Positions 18,500 to 27,410 of a stretch of DNA of 64,000 nt are shown piece after piece. Both the position numbers and the translations under genes were made by a program. Source of the DNA: a virus; IMG/VR virus record IMGVR_UViG_3300027759_000056, positions 47,977 to 111,976 of that record. One strand, 5' to 3'. The first letter of the stretch is position 1; each line of letters begins with the position of its first letter. The notes under the pieces are model-generated. The model was not told the origin of the DNA. It saw only the letters and a program-made list of their open reading frames with translations, and did no database searches.

Positions 18500-20299
18500 A
18501 TGTACAAAATATTTTTACAAGAAGGTAAGAAAGAAGATGCCATCCAAAAGGTAAAAGAAATGTTTTCATCTCCTGAGGATGCTGAGATGATTAACAAAAT
18601 TTTTGATGCTACGTCAAGTTTGGGAACCAAGTTTATTCCGTTTGTTGAGAACGAAACCAAAAGATATTTGATTGACCAAAATACAGATATTAATGATTTT
18701 ATTAATCTACTTATAAGTAGACTTAGGTCATTTATCAAAAACAATGCTAAAATTACATCTGAAGTCATTGGTACAACCAAAGAATTGTGGGATAGTATTG
18801 AATCAAGAGCATTTCCAAAGTTAGACGTTGTATTAAACGCACCAAAAGATATTAATTCGTATAATATTGATTCATTGGGTTATTTGACACAAGCTCTTTC
18901 AATGATTTCATCCAAAAGAGAAAAAGAACGTGAGGCGAAAAAAGAGGCTGAAAGAGTATTTGAAGATGGTGATGTGATAGGAATTAGAGCCATCACACAT
19001 AATGCTTCTTGTTATTATGGTTCAGGTACACGTTGGTGTACTGCGGGACAACAGCCCGATTATTTTAACAAATACACCAGAGATGGTAAACTTTATTACT
19101 TTATTGACAAATCAAATAGAAGACAAAAGATTGCTTTATATATTAAAGACGGTGACCCAACTGTGTATGATGCTGCGGACACTGGACATGATGTGGATTT
19201 TCTATACCATGTTTATCCTGAGGTTGAGAATTTTGTTATTGAAAAATTATTGGGTGGTGGAAAAGTAAAAGCAGGATTTGAAAGAATTAAAGACGGAACC
19301 ATTTCAAGTTGGAATGCTGATAGGGTGGACCCATTAATCACCAGTTACAATAGAGATAATGAGGATAATGTCACTTTAAATTTAGATTTTAACGGAAGAG
19401 ATAACGATTATTTTGATTTATTTGAGTGGAACGAAGGTGACGGTGATAGAATGTACTTAGATATTTCATTATCTAGTTACGGTACAGGTGACATTTTTGA
19501 TAGTTATTATGGTGAAGAAGAATGGAAAGATGGATATATGTATTCTTATTTTGATGACGAACAAATGAAAAGACTTCAAACGTATATGAAGATTATTAAT
19601 CCAAAATTATATGAATGTACGTTGGGATTAAAAGAATATGGTAATGATGACTGTAAAATTAAAGTTTCCGAATTCTTATCAAAGACATTTGAAAATGCCG
19701 TTGATAACATAACCAGTGAATATACTTATGACATGAATGCTGATACCGAACGAGGTATTAAAGAATATTTGGAAAGAGATTATTCAAATATGTTTGCCGA
19801 ATATGGATTACCAATGACGGGTACTTTTTATAAAAAAACTGTCAAATTAGACGACCTTATAAAAACATATCAAAAATACAATCCAAAGTTTAATATTGGA
19901 ATTTATGGATTATTAAGAAGAATTATTAATCTTGAAAATATTGACCCCCCAAGTATTGCAGATAGTGTATATGAGTTTAGAACTGGTAATTATGAATATA
20001 GTAGTACCAACAGTGCCATAGAAAAATTATTGGACACTATGGAAGAAACTATCAATGAAAATGAAAATATAACAGGTGATTATGTTGACCATTATGATTT
20101 TATCAAAAAATTGGGTGGTTTTGATGAGTGGATTGATATGCCTGGTGACAAAAGATACATGTTAAAAATCACCGATTTGGACATGGAAGATGATAGGGTA
20201 ACGTTTGCACTACAAAATAGGGAGACAAGGGATTTCAAAAAAATGAGATTACCGTTTGAAAAATTCAAAGATTTTATTTATAATCTGCAACTTTTTTGA
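18500..20299 (+). CDS. SCYYGSGTRWCT-family protein, paralogue of 8593 (599 aa)
   Basis: Residues ~170-205 carry SCYYGSGTRWCTAG...YFNKYTRDGKLYYFIDK, almost the same block as in the 8593 product. Outside it the two proteins differ, so this is probably the functional core. The N-terminus MYKIFLQEGKKEDAIQKV contains L-Q-E, a gp21-type cleavage site, then GKKEDA, parallel to GRKEDS in the paralogue. The C-terminal half is acidic. The TATTTAT box suggests late synthesis. A head-packaged protein injected with DNA is my best guess; the activity is unknown. Confidence 0.55.
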   Translation: MYKIFLQEGKKEDAIQKVKEMFSSPEDAEMINKIFDATSSLGTKFIPFVENETKRYLIDQNTDINDFINLLISRLRSFIKNNAKITSEVIGTTKELWDSIESRAFPKLDVVLNAPKDINSYNIDSLGYLTQALSMISSKREKEREAKKEAERVFEDGDVIGIRAITHNASCYYGSGTRWCTAGQQPDYFNKYTRDGKLYYFIDKSNRRQKIALYIKDGDPTVYDAADTGHDVDFLYHVYPEVENFVIEKLLGGGKVKAGFERIKDGTISSWNADRVDPLITSYNRDNEDNVTLNLDFNGRDNDYFDLFEWNEGDGDRMYLDISLSSYGTGDIFDSYYGEEEWKDGYMYSYFDDEQMKRLQTYMKIINPKLYECTLGLKEYGNDDCKIKVSEFLSKTFENAVDNITSEYTYDMNADTERGIKEYLERDYSNMFAEYGLPMTGTFYKKTVKLDDLIKTYQKYNPKFNIGIYGLLRRIINLENIDPPSIADSVYEFRTGNYEYSSTNSAIEKLLDTMEETINENENITGDYVDHYDFIKKLGGFDEWIDMPGDKRYMLKITDLDMEDDRVTFALQNRETRDFKKMRLPFEKFKDFIYNLQLF

Positions 20300-20325
20300 T
20301 AATTCATAATTTTGTTGTATCTTTG
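20295..20325 (+). promoter_or_regulatory. Consensus host-type promoter
   Basis: TTTG (20295-20298), exactly 19 nt, TATCTTTG (20318-20325), 7 nt before ATG 20333. Confidence 0.8.
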
Positions 20326-20332
20326 TGGTAAG

Positions 20333-21157
20333 ATGAACAGATTAGATTTATTAGAAAAAGTCCTTAGCGTCCCAACAGCTACGTATCATGAAGAGTATAT
20401 GGTGGAATTTATTTCCAACTGGCTTAAGGAAAACAACATTCCATACGTAGTGGACGAAATGATGAACATTTATGCAACCAAAACAAGTGAAGGTTTTGAA
20501 GGAAAACTTTATCCATGTATGGTTGCCCATACCGACACTGTTCACGGAATGAACGAGATTGTTGTTCACACGGAAACTTTACCTGACTATGAAGGAAACC
20601 TTAAAGTTTGTCTTAAGGGTTACACACCTGAAGGAAAAGAAACAGGTATTGGTGGTGATGACAAGTGTGGTGTGTTCGGAGCAATGTCGGCTCTGTTGGA
20701 TTTACCACACGTAAAAGCGGCGTTCTTTGTTAGTGAAGAAACAGGATGTTGGGGTTCTCGTAAAGCTGACCCAAATTTCTTTGTTGATGTAGCTTACGCA
20801 ATTCAGTTGGACGCACCGTTGAACTACATGGTTACTGAAGTTTGTTCTGGTGTACGTTTATTTGACCGTGAGAGTGAATTCTTCACCATTGTTGATAAGG
20901 TATTAGATGAATATATGCCAACACGTCAATACATGGTTCACCCATACACAGACGTTTCTCAGTTAAAGATGAAGTTTGATTTCTCATGTATCAACATTTC
21001 TTGTGGGTATTACAATTACCACAGACCAAGTGAGTATGTTGTAATTGATGATTTGGATAACTCAATCAAGACCGCTTATGCGATGATTGATAAACTTGGA
21101 TATAAAAAATATGAGTTCTTATTTGATAAGGAACTCATGAGGAATGGTTGGTATTAA
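20333..21157 (+). CDS. M20/M42-type metallopeptidase or deacylase (274 aa)
   Basis: I choose ATG 20333, directly after a consensus promoter. Zinc-site motifs are in order: AHTDTV (~67), GIGGDDKCGV (~110), SEETGCWGS (~135), and DVSQLK and a late His. These fit the di-zinc aminopeptidase/deacylase clan (M20, M28, M42). At 274 residues it is shorter than typical M20 enzymes, which suggests that the lid/dimer domain is missing. The substrate is unknown; peptide turnover to supply amino acids during infection is possible. A terminator follows. Confidence 0.75.
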   Translation: MNRLDLLEKVLSVPTATYHEEYMVEFISNWLKENNIPYVVDEMMNIYATKTSEGFEGKLYPCMVAHTDTVHGMNEIVVHTETLPDYEGNLKVCLKGYTPEGKETGIGGDDKCGVFGAMSALLDLPHVKAAFFVSEETGCWGSRKADPNFFVDVAYAIQLDAPLNYMVTEVCSGVRLFDRESEFFTIVDKVLDEYMPTRQYMVHPYTDVSQLKMKFDFSCINISCGYYNYHRPSEYVVIDDLDNSIKTAYAMIDKLGYKKYEFLFDKELMRNGWY

Positions 21158-21162
21158 TATAA

Positions 21163-21187
21163 AAGGGTCTTAACGACCCTTTTTTTA
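21163..21187 (+). terminator. Intrinsic terminator after the peptidase
   Basis: AAGGGTC-TTAAC-GACCCTT then a T run. Confidence 0.85.
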
Positions 21188-21202
21188 TGCTTATAACTTA
21201 AC

Positions 21203-21227
21203 AAAAAAAATGGGGTCAATGACCCCA
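21203..21227 (-). terminator. Intrinsic terminator of the ClpC-like gene
   Basis: On the minus strand TGGGGTC-ATT-GACCCCA followed by eight T. Confidence 0.85.
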
Positions 21228-21257
21228 CTTTTATTACCGATAAGGAATATTATTCAC

Positions 21258-23252
21258 TTATTTGATGATTACCTTATCAGATTTTACCGATAGGGAATAT
21301 TGTTTACCCTCAACCACGTTCCCGTTCAAAACTTCTTCTGACACCAAATCTTCCACTTGGTCCTGAATGGCCCTTTTGATATGACGAGCTCCATATGTAT
21401 CATCAAAACCAACCTTGGAGATGTGAGATACCAATTTATCGTCAAACTTGAATACAAGTTTCAATTCACCCAAACGTTTAATCAATTTTCCCAATTCAAT
21501 ATTAACAATTTGTTTGATTGATTCTTCATTCAAAGAGTTGAATACGATTGTATCATCAATACGGTTCAAGAACTCAGGAGAGAAATAATTCTTCATTTCT
21601 TTCTTCAGGATATCTTTCTTCTGTTCTTCATTTGAATATGAATTGCTTGAGAAACCAATACCAGCACCAAAGTCTTGTAGTTTCTTAACCCCAATGTTTG
21701 ATGTCATAATAATCAAACAATTTTTGAAGTTAATCTTTCTACCCAAAGAATCTGTAAGGTGACCTTCATCCAACATCTGAAGAAGTGTGTGGAAGATTTC
21801 TTTGTTTGCCTTTTCCACTTCATCAAACAAGATTACAGAATAAGGTTTGTTCTTAACTTGTTCAGTCAATTGTCCACCTTCTTCATAACCCACGTAACCT
21901 GGAGGGGAACCAATCAAACGAGAGATGGAATGTTTCTCTTGGTACTCACTCATGTCCACACGGATAAGATTATCCACCGAACCAAAGATTTGTTTTGCGA
22001 GTTGTTTAGCCAAGTGAGTTTTACCAACACCAGTTGAACCCAAGAAAATGAATGAACCAATTGGTTTGTTTGGGTCTTTAATACCCAAACGGTTTCTACG
22101 GATTGCTTTAGCAATTTTGGTAACCGCTTCTTCTTGTCCAATAACGTCTTTTTGGAGAGATTTTTCCAAATCAATCAAGGATGTTTTATCGTCAGTTGAC
22201 AATTTGTTTACTGGAATTTTGGTCATTGAAGATACAACCGTCAAAACCAATTCAGGGTCAATTTCCTTACGGTTGGCAGCTTGTTCATCTTCAAACTTTT
22301 TCTTTTCAAGTTCCAAACGTTCCAACAATTTCTTTTCTTTATCACGAATTGCCGCCGCTTCTTCAAATTGTTGAGATTTAACAACATTAATTTTTTGTTG
22401 TTGAAGTTCTTTTGCTTTTTGACGCAAAATCTCAATTGACTCAGGAGTTTTAACATCCACTTGAGAACGAGCACCCACTTCATCCAAGATGTCAAATGCT
22501 TTATCAGGGAACTCACGGTCCGTGATGTAACGGTCCGCCAAGTTTACACACATTTCCAATACCTCAGGTGTGTATGTTACTTTGTGATATTCTTCGTACT
22601 TGTCTTTTACGTTGGTGATGATTTTCAAGGTTTCTTCCTTGTTTGGTGAATCAACCACAACTTTTTGGAAACGACGCTCAAGTGCTCCGTCTTTTTCAAA
22701 GTTGGTTCTATATTCATCCAAAGTTGTTGCTCCGATACATTGGATTTCACCACGAGCAAGTGCTGGTTTGAAGATGTTGGAACCGTCCATTGAACCTGAT
22801 GAGTTACCAGCCCCCACCAATGTGTGGATTTCATCGATGAAAATAATGATGTCAGGGTTTTCACTCAACTCTTCAATAATCACTTTCATACGTTCTTCAA
22901 ATTGTCCACGGTATTTTGTACCTGCAACAATTGATGTTAAGTCCAAAAGAACAATACGTTTATCTTTTAGATTACGAGGACATTCCCCGTTAAAGATTTT
23001 CATGGCAAGACCTTCCACAATCGCAGTTTTACCACAACCTGGCTCACCTATAATGATGGGGTTGTTTTTCTTCCTACGTGAAAGAATCTGTGCAATACGA
23101 TTAATCTCCATTTCTCTGCCAATCACAGGGTCTAATTTACCCTCCGAGGCCATTTTAATTAGGTCTTTTGAGAAGTTGTCCAAAACAGGTGTTCCACCTG
23201 ATTTACGTTTTGACTTCTGTGAACCTTCGTTGTTATCAATAGAATCTATCAT
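21258..23252 (-). CDS. ClpC-like AAA+ unfoldase lacking the N-domain (664 aa)
   Basis: Hsp100 protein with two AAA+ rings. D1 has Walker A GEPGCGKT (~69-76) and Walker B IIIFIDEIH (~136-144). The linker has a UVR motif (~281-312), as in ClpC. D2 has Walker A GSTGVGKT (~405-412) and Walker B VILFDE (~473-478). The tripeptide IGF (~532-534) sits where ClpA/ClpC bind ClpP, so docking on host ClpP is likely. The Clp N-terminal repeat domain that binds adaptors is absent. I choose the Met at 23252, downstream of a host-type promoter; the longer frame contains the promoter. It faces away from a UVR-domain protein gene that could encode its adaptor. Confidence 0.85.
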   Translation of the reverse strand: MIDSIDNNEGSQKSKRKSGGTPVLDNFSKDLIKMASEGKLDPVIGREMEINRIAQILSRRKKNNPIIIGEPGCGKTAIVEGLAMKIFNGECPRNLKDKRIVLLDLTSIVAGTKYRGQFEERMKVIIEELSENPDIIIFIDEIHTLVGAGNSSGSMDGSNIFKPALARGEIQCIGATTLDEYRTNFEKDGALERRFQKVVVDSPNKEETLKIITNVKDKYEEYHKVTYTPEVLEMCVNLADRYITDREFPDKAFDILDEVGARSQVDVKTPESIEILRQKAKELQQQKINVVKSQQFEEAAAIRDKEKKLLERLELEKKKFEDEQAANRKEIDPELVLTVVSSMTKIPVNKLSTDDKTSLIDLEKSLQKDVIGQEEAVTKIAKAIRRNRLGIKDPNKPIGSFIFLGSTGVGKTHLAKQLAKQIFGSVDNLIRVDMSEYQEKHSISRLIGSPPGYVGYEEGGQLTEQVKNKPYSVILFDEVEKANKEIFHTLLQMLDEGHLTDSLGRKINFKNCLIIMTSNIGVKKLQDFGAGIGFSSNSYSNEEQKKDILKKEMKNYFSPEFLNRIDDTIVFNSLNEESIKQIVNIELGKLIKRLGELKLVFKFDDKLVSHISKVGFDDTYGARHIKRAIQDQVEDLVSEEVLNGNVVEGKQYSLSVKSDKVIIK

Positions 23253-23272
23253 AGTCGTTTTTATTTCTGTTA

Positions 23273-23304
23273 CAAATATACAATATCTTTTCCAAAAAAA
23301 CCAA
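23273..23304 (-). promoter_or_regulatory. Host-type promoter of the ClpC-like gene
   Basis: Minus-strand TATATTTG (23280-23273) with TTGG (23304-23301) 20 nt upstream. A second -7-like TATCTTTG lies further upstream at 23387-23380 (minus). Confidence 0.65.
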
Positions 23305-23414
23305 TACTGACAAATTGTCATATTTACCTGACATTATGTCATAATCATTGATTTGGCATTTTTTTTATTGTATACTGTACAAAGATAAACTAAAAAAGTG
23401 TAATTATAAAAGAT

Positions 23415-23867
23415 ATGTTTAATTTATTTGGAAGAAATCACGGAAAGTCATTAAAACAACTAATGGACGAACTAAACGAAATGATGAATGACGACTGGTC
23501 CTCATTCACCCGTATGGACATAAACGAATTAAAAGGTACTGACGAATTGGGTGAATTTGAAACCGAAACGTTTGAATCTCCTGATGGTTCTATGAAATAT
23601 ACAATTAGAACCTATAAGATTGGTGGTTCACCTAAACCCAACAAAGAAGAACGTGGTTCATTGGAATCATTGAAAAAACAACTTGATACCGCAGTTAAAA
23701 AAGAAGATTATCAACTCGCAATTTACCTTAGAGACAAAATTAAAAATTTTGAAAAAGACCAAGAAGAAATTAAAAAGATTGAAGATGAGTTAAAAGCTTG
23801 TGTTGAAGCTCAAGAGTTTGAAAAGGCGATTGAACTACGAAACCAATTACGAAAAATGAAACCCTAA
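23415..23867 (+). CDS. Double UVR-motif protein, possible ClpC adaptor (150 aa)
   Basis: The N-terminal ~75 residues are acidic and unrelated to anything I know. Residues ~80-150 hold two UVR motifs in tandem: LKKQLDTAVKKEDYQLAIYL (~residue 85) and IEDELKACVEAQEFEKAIEL (~120). UVR motifs occur in UvrB/UvrC, ClpC linkers and McsA-type ClpC adaptors. The zinc fingers of McsA are missing. It is divergent from the ClpC-like gene with a 162-nt shared control region, so an adaptor or inhibitor of that unfoldase, or of host ClpC, is a reasonable guess. Confidence 0.65.
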   Translation: MFNLFGRNHGKSLKQLMDELNEMMNDDWSSFTRMDINELKGTDELGEFETETFESPDGSMKYTIRTYKIGGSPKPNKEERGSLESLKKQLDTAVKKEDYQLAIYLRDKIKNFEKDQEEIKKIEDELKACVEAQEFEKAIELRNQLRKMKP

Positions 23868-23875
23868 CTTAACAA

Positions 23876-23902
23876 CCCTCACTTTACAGTGGGGGTTTTT
23901 TA
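23876..23902 (+). terminator. Intrinsic terminator after the UVR gene
   Basis: CCCTCACT-TTAC-AGTGGGGG then a T run. Confidence 0.8.
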
Positions 23903-23909
23903 TTTATAC

Positions 23910-23916
23910 TATTTAT
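23910..23916 (+). promoter_or_regulatory. TATTTAT box, 4 nt before ATG 23921
   Basis: TATTTAT with 4-nt spacing; a second copy lies at 23901-23907. It follows a terminator directly. Confidence 0.55.
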
Positions 23917-23920
23917 TATT

Positions 23921-24166
23921 ATGGGAGTTAAACATCAAAAAATCGAAGGTACCAAAATCATCAATGAGATTGATTCTACCAACATAGTAAAAACAACTTA
24001 CGATACTGCAGATAATTCGTTAATTGCGGAGTTCAAAAACGGAACAAAATATGAGTACGAACAAGTTCCACACAATGTATATGCGGAATTTAGATTATCA
24101 GAATCACAAGGAAAATACTTTAATTCAAAAATTTCTAAGGTATATAAATACAAAAAATTACCTTAA
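23921..24166 (+). CDS. KTSC-domain protein (81 aa)
   Basis: Small protein that matches the KTSC family: VKTTYDTADNSLIAEFKNG, then YEYEQVPHNVYAEFRLSESQGKYFNSKI. Family members occur in phages and bacteria, often beside nucleic-acid enzymes. Some are fused to lysyl-tRNA synthetase, hence the name. The role is unknown. Here it is a stand-alone domain with a late-type TATTTAT box, followed by a nucleotidyltransferase gene after 24 nt. Confidence 0.75.
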   Translation: MGVKHQKIEGTKIINEIDSTNIVKTTYDTADNSLIAEFKNGTKYEYEQVPHNVYAEFRLSESQGKYFNSKISKVYKYKKLP

Positions 24167-24178
24167 TGAATTTCGTGG

Positions 24179-24185
24179 TATTTAT
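24179..24185 (+). promoter_or_regulatory. TATTTAT box, 5 nt before ATG 24191
   Basis: TATTTAT with 5-nt spacing to the start codon. Confidence 0.55.
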
Positions 24186-24190
24186 TTAAG

Positions 24191-24943
24191 ATGGATAAAT
24201 ACTACGAAATATTATCTTCGTTTGGAACACATGATACATTAGACCCAAAAATATGGGACGATGTTGATGGTGATACACCAAAATTAAAACCACAAATCAG
24301 AAAAGCATTATTGATGATTGCCGGAGAATTCTTGGAATTTTTGGGTGAAAATATATTTGTGGACGATGTAAGATTTACGGGTTCCTTAGCCAATTATAAT
24401 TGGTCAAAATTTTCTGACGTTGATTTACACTTATATGTGGACTTTAATCAATTTGATGAAGAAGATAAAGAAGTCTATAAAGAACTATTCCAATTAAAGA
24501 AAACTTTATTTAATACAACACATAATATTACCGTTAAGGGTTATGAAGTTGAATTATATGCCGAAGATGTAAACGAAGAACATTTCTCAACAGGTGTGTA
24601 TTCTGTTTTGTTTGACGAGTGGGTTGAACAACCTGTTAAAGAAGATGTGAAGATTGATAAACAAATGTTGAAAAACAAAGCTCAATCAATGATGGATAAA
24701 ATTGATACTGTTTTAGATGGGGCCAAAAAGGAAAATTACGATGAAGCCGTTAAACACATTGACAGTTTCAAAGAAAAATTAAAAAAATATAGAAGTGCTG
24801 GATTGGAGAAAGAAGGTGAGTTTTCTTACGAGAATTTGGTCTTTAAGGTAATGAGAAGAAACGGTTATATCGACAAATTATTTGATTTCAAAAATAAACT
24901 TATGGATAAAGAATTATCTATAGAAACTAAGAATACAGAATAA
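24191..24943 (+). CDS. Pol-beta superfamily nucleotidyltransferase (250 aa)
   Basis: The core motif is FTGSLANYNWSKFSDVDLHLYVD (split here as TGSLANYNW and SDVDLHLYVD, ~residues 62-82): the GS...DxD pattern of nucleotidyltransferases, with a third acidic residue probably in YEVELYAED (~118). Related proteins are common in T4-like phages of marine and freshwater bacteria. The substrate is unknown; addition of a nucleotide to RNA, protein or a small molecule is possible. The C-terminal ~100 residues are a charged helical domain. Confidence 0.7.
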   Translation: MDKYYEILSSFGTHDTLDPKIWDDVDGDTPKLKPQIRKALLMIAGEFLEFLGENIFVDDVRFTGSLANYNWSKFSDVDLHLYVDFNQFDEEDKEVYKELFQLKKTLFNTTHNITVKGYEVELYAEDVNEEHFSTGVYSVLFDEWVEQPVKEDVKIDKQMLKNKAQSMMDKIDTVLDGAKKENYDEAVKHIDSFKEKLKKYRSAGLEKEGEFSYENLVFKVMRRNGYIDKLFDFKNKLMDKELSIETKNTE

Positions 24944-24967
24944 TTCAACAATTTAGTATTATTCGTA

Positions 24968-24974
24968 TATTTAT
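24968..24974 (+). promoter_or_regulatory. TATTTAT box, 12 nt before ATG 24987
   Basis: Same motif at wider spacing. Confidence 0.45.
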
Positions 24975-24986
24975 ATAGTAAAAATT

Positions 24987-25931
24987 ATGGCATTAGTAAC
25001 ATATTTAATAGCACCTTGTGAAGGACCAGCGGCAATTAACGTTGATTTTGATAGTAGTTCACTTCCCGTAGTTGGAGGTAATTACTATTTAACATTTGTT
25101 GGGTCAACAGATAGTGGATGTTATGAAATTGTTGACACTGCAGAGCCTGGTGTAGGTATTGATGTGGTCGCAACCAAATCAACAAATTATGGTGATTGTG
25201 CAACATGTCAAGGTGCCTCAACACCAACACCAACACCAAGTGTTACCGCAACTGTTACACCAACTGTAACTAAAACACCTACAGTAACACCAACAAAAAC
25301 AGTTACACCAAGTGTTACGACAACTACAACACCAACCGTAACACCTACTAAAACTGTAACACCGAGTGTGACACCGACCAAAACTGTAACACCTTCGGTA
25401 ACACCCACAAATACTATTACACCAACAGTTACGGCAACTAAAACGCCAACACCAAGTGTGACTAGAACACAAACACCAAGTGTGACTCCAAGTGTTACGG
25501 CAACTAAAACGCCAACACCAAGTGTGACTAGAACACAAACACCAAGTGTGACTCCAAGTGTTACGGCAACTAATACTCAAACACCAACGGTTACTCCAAC
25601 AAAAACAGTAACTCCAAGTGTTACGGCAACTGTAACAAAAACACCAACAGTAACTCCAACAAAAACAGTTACACCAAGTGTTACGGCAACTGTAACAATA
25701 ACACCTACAAAAACGGCAACACCAACACCAACACTTACACAAACACCAACACCAACACCGAGTATGTTTGCATTATCGGCTGGTACTGAGTATTTTGAAT
25801 GTAGATGGTGTCCAGGTGAAACACCAACAATTGAAGCTGTTCCACACGCAGTTTATTCAAACGCTCAAGGAAGAAGTGTTATCCAAGAAAATTCTGTAGC
25901 ATTAGGTGGATTTAACGGACTAAACTCATAA
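24987..25931 (+). CDS. Virion fibre-like protein with mucin-like Thr/Pro stalk (314 aa)
   Basis: The N-terminal ~75 residues form a small Cys-containing beta domain (LIAPCEGPA...GDCATCQG). Residues ~78-260 are a low-complexity stalk of Thr, Pro and Val in units such as TPTVTPTKTVTPSVT, more than 180 residues. The C-terminal ~55 residues (ECRWCPGETPTIEAVPHAVYS) form a distinct cap. The layout (head, extended stalk, tip) fits a fibre or whisker. Pro/Thr-rich stalks are typical O-glycosylation targets, and this phage carries many glycosyltransferases. A similar protein is encoded at 62543. Confidence 0.6.
   Translation: MALVTYLIAPCEGPAAINVDFDSSSLPVVGGNYYLTFVGSTDSGCYEIVDTAEPGVGIDVVATKSTNYGDCATCQGASTPTPTPSVTATVTPTVTKTPTVTPTKTVTPSVTTTTTPTVTPTKTVTPSVTPTKTVTPSVTPTNTITPTVTATKTPTPSVTRTQTPSVTPSVTATKTPTPSVTRTQTPSVTPSVTATNTQTPTVTPTKTVTPSVTATVTKTPTVTPTKTVTPSVTATVTITPTKTATPTPTLTQTPTPTPSMFALSAGTEYFECRWCPGETPTIEAVPHAVYSNAQGRSVIQENSVALGGFNGLNS
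25216..25764 (+). repeat. Thr/Pro/Val-coding low-complexity repeat
   Basis: Degenerate short repeats of ACA-CCA-ACN-type codons. It includes a 66-nt direct duplication beginning near 25429 and 25495. It encodes the stalk and would be prone to length change. Confidence 0.8.
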
Positions 25932-25952
25932 CAACATAAAAATAATATAAAA

Positions 25953-27410
25953 ATGGCTGACTTAAAACCAATAGGAAGTGAAAAACTTCAAGGACAAGAC
26001 AAGATAAACAGAATTCTTGAAATCGCAAGATACAAAGAGAATACTCCATCATCATTAAATGAAACTTCAAGAGTTGAGTTTGAAAGAGTATTAGCTGACG
26101 GAAACAATTACGAGATTGTAAAAGAAAAATCTGGATACGTAATAAAGAAAAAGGTTAACGAATCTTTGGAGTACATTGAACCAATGAAAAATAGAAAACA
26201 TTATGGTTCATATAGTGCCGCTCTTAAAAGACTTAACTTAATTGCCGGTGAGGTAAACAGACTTACTGAAAATGAAGAAGAAGTTTCTATGTTCAATTTA
26301 GGTGAGCAAAAAAAATTCACATTAAAAACTCCTAAACCAGCGATGCCGGCACCAACACCTGAATTACCAACACCTCCAGCAGCACCTGAGGTAGGGTCAA
26401 TGGACGCACCATTAGATGATGCATCTCTTGATACACCTGAAGGTGGTGAGGAATTGGATTTTGAAATGGATGCCGAATCACCTGAAGGTGGTGAGGAATT
26501 GGATTTTGAAATGGATGCTGATGAAGAACCAATGGGTGGTGAGGAAGAAGAAGTTACTTTCAAAACAATCCAAAAGTTAACAGGTAAATTGGGTCAGAAA
26601 ATCAGAATGATGAATGATTCAGTTGGTATGACTTCTGAAGATGTTAAGTATGTTATAAATTCATTATTGTCAGCTTTGGATTTAAGCAAACTTGACGAAG
26701 AAGACCAAGAGGATATCATGGCTAAATTTGAAGAAGATGCTGAATCGGATTATGATTCAGATATGGATTTTGGTTCTATGGGTGATGATGAGGAAGAAGA
26801 TGTTGATATGGATATTGAAGAACCAGTAGATGGTGAAATGGGTGAAGGTATGTATGGTTCATTTAAAAACGATGAATGGTACGATGAAAATGATAGACCA
26901 TATACAGGTGATTTTGACTTTGATTTTGATGAAGAAGAGTTTGACGAACTTGAACCAATGATGAAAAAACATGGTGATAGTAGATGGTTTCAAAAAGGAC
27001 CTGCTGGTGAAAGAATGTTTAACATGTACAAAGAAAAACACGGTCCAATGAAAGTTAGAACAAGAAAAATGGGTGATGAAATGTCTGAAGAAGATAAAAT
27101 CAACTCACACGTTTCTAGTGTAATGGATGAAATTTTCAGTGAATCTAAAATAGATAAAGTTTTATCTTCATATTTTGAAATTACAGAATCTGAAAAGAAA
27201 GAAAAAAAACAAAAGTTAAATGAAAGTAAGAAAGTTGCAGTAAGTTCGATTAAAAGACTTTCAGAAACTATTGAACAAGAATTAGCGGCAGAATTTATCG
27301 TAAGAGAAAATTCAAACTATAAACTCGTTGGTAAAACAAACAAGAGTAACTTGGTGTTTGAACACAACGGAGAACAAATCAGAGTAACTCCAAAAGGAGA
27401 AGTTCTATGA
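25953..27410 (+). CDS. Acidic head-associated protein, scaffold-like (485 aa)
   Basis: The N-terminal ~115 residues are basic and helical. The middle (120-330) is dominated by Asp/Glu and contains a duplicated PEGGEELDFEMDA unit (near residues 163 and 177). The C-terminal part is helical and basic. Such alternation resembles internal scaffold or core proteins of T4-like heads, and it precedes the terminase/portal genes. No enzymatic motif. It overlaps the next gene by 4 nt (ATGA). Confidence 0.5.
   Translation: MADLKPIGSEKLQGQDKINRILEIARYKENTPSSLNETSRVEFERVLADGNNYEIVKEKSGYVIKKKVNESLEYIEPMKNRKHYGSYSAALKRLNLIAGEVNRLTENEEEVSMFNLGEQKKFTLKTPKPAMPAPTPELPTPPAAPEVGSMDAPLDDASLDTPEGGEELDFEMDAESPEGGEELDFEMDADEEPMGGEEEEVTFKTIQKLTGKLGQKIRMMNDSVGMTSEDVKYVINSLLSALDLSKLDEEDQEDIMAKFEEDAESDYDSDMDFGSMGDDEEEDVDMDIEEPVDGEMGEGMYGSFKNDEWYDENDRPYTGDFDFDFDEEEFDELEPMMKKHGDSRWFQKGPAGERMFNMYKEKHGPMKVRTRKMGDEMSEEDKINSHVSSVMDEIFSESKIDKVLSSYFEITESEKKEKKQKLNESKKVAVSSIKRLSETIEQELAAEFIVRENSNYKLVGKTNKSNLVFEHNGEQIRVTPKGEVL

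Noticed and set aside
22600-23310. 236-aa plus-strand ORF antisense to the ClpC-like gene
   Set aside because: The Ser/Arg/Leu-rich translation is the shadow of a strongly conserved AAA+ gene on the other strand.
25218-25742. Cys/Trp-rich 174-aa minus-strand ORF and Val/Gly-rich ORF
   Set aside because: Low-complexity shadows of the Thr/Pro repeat.
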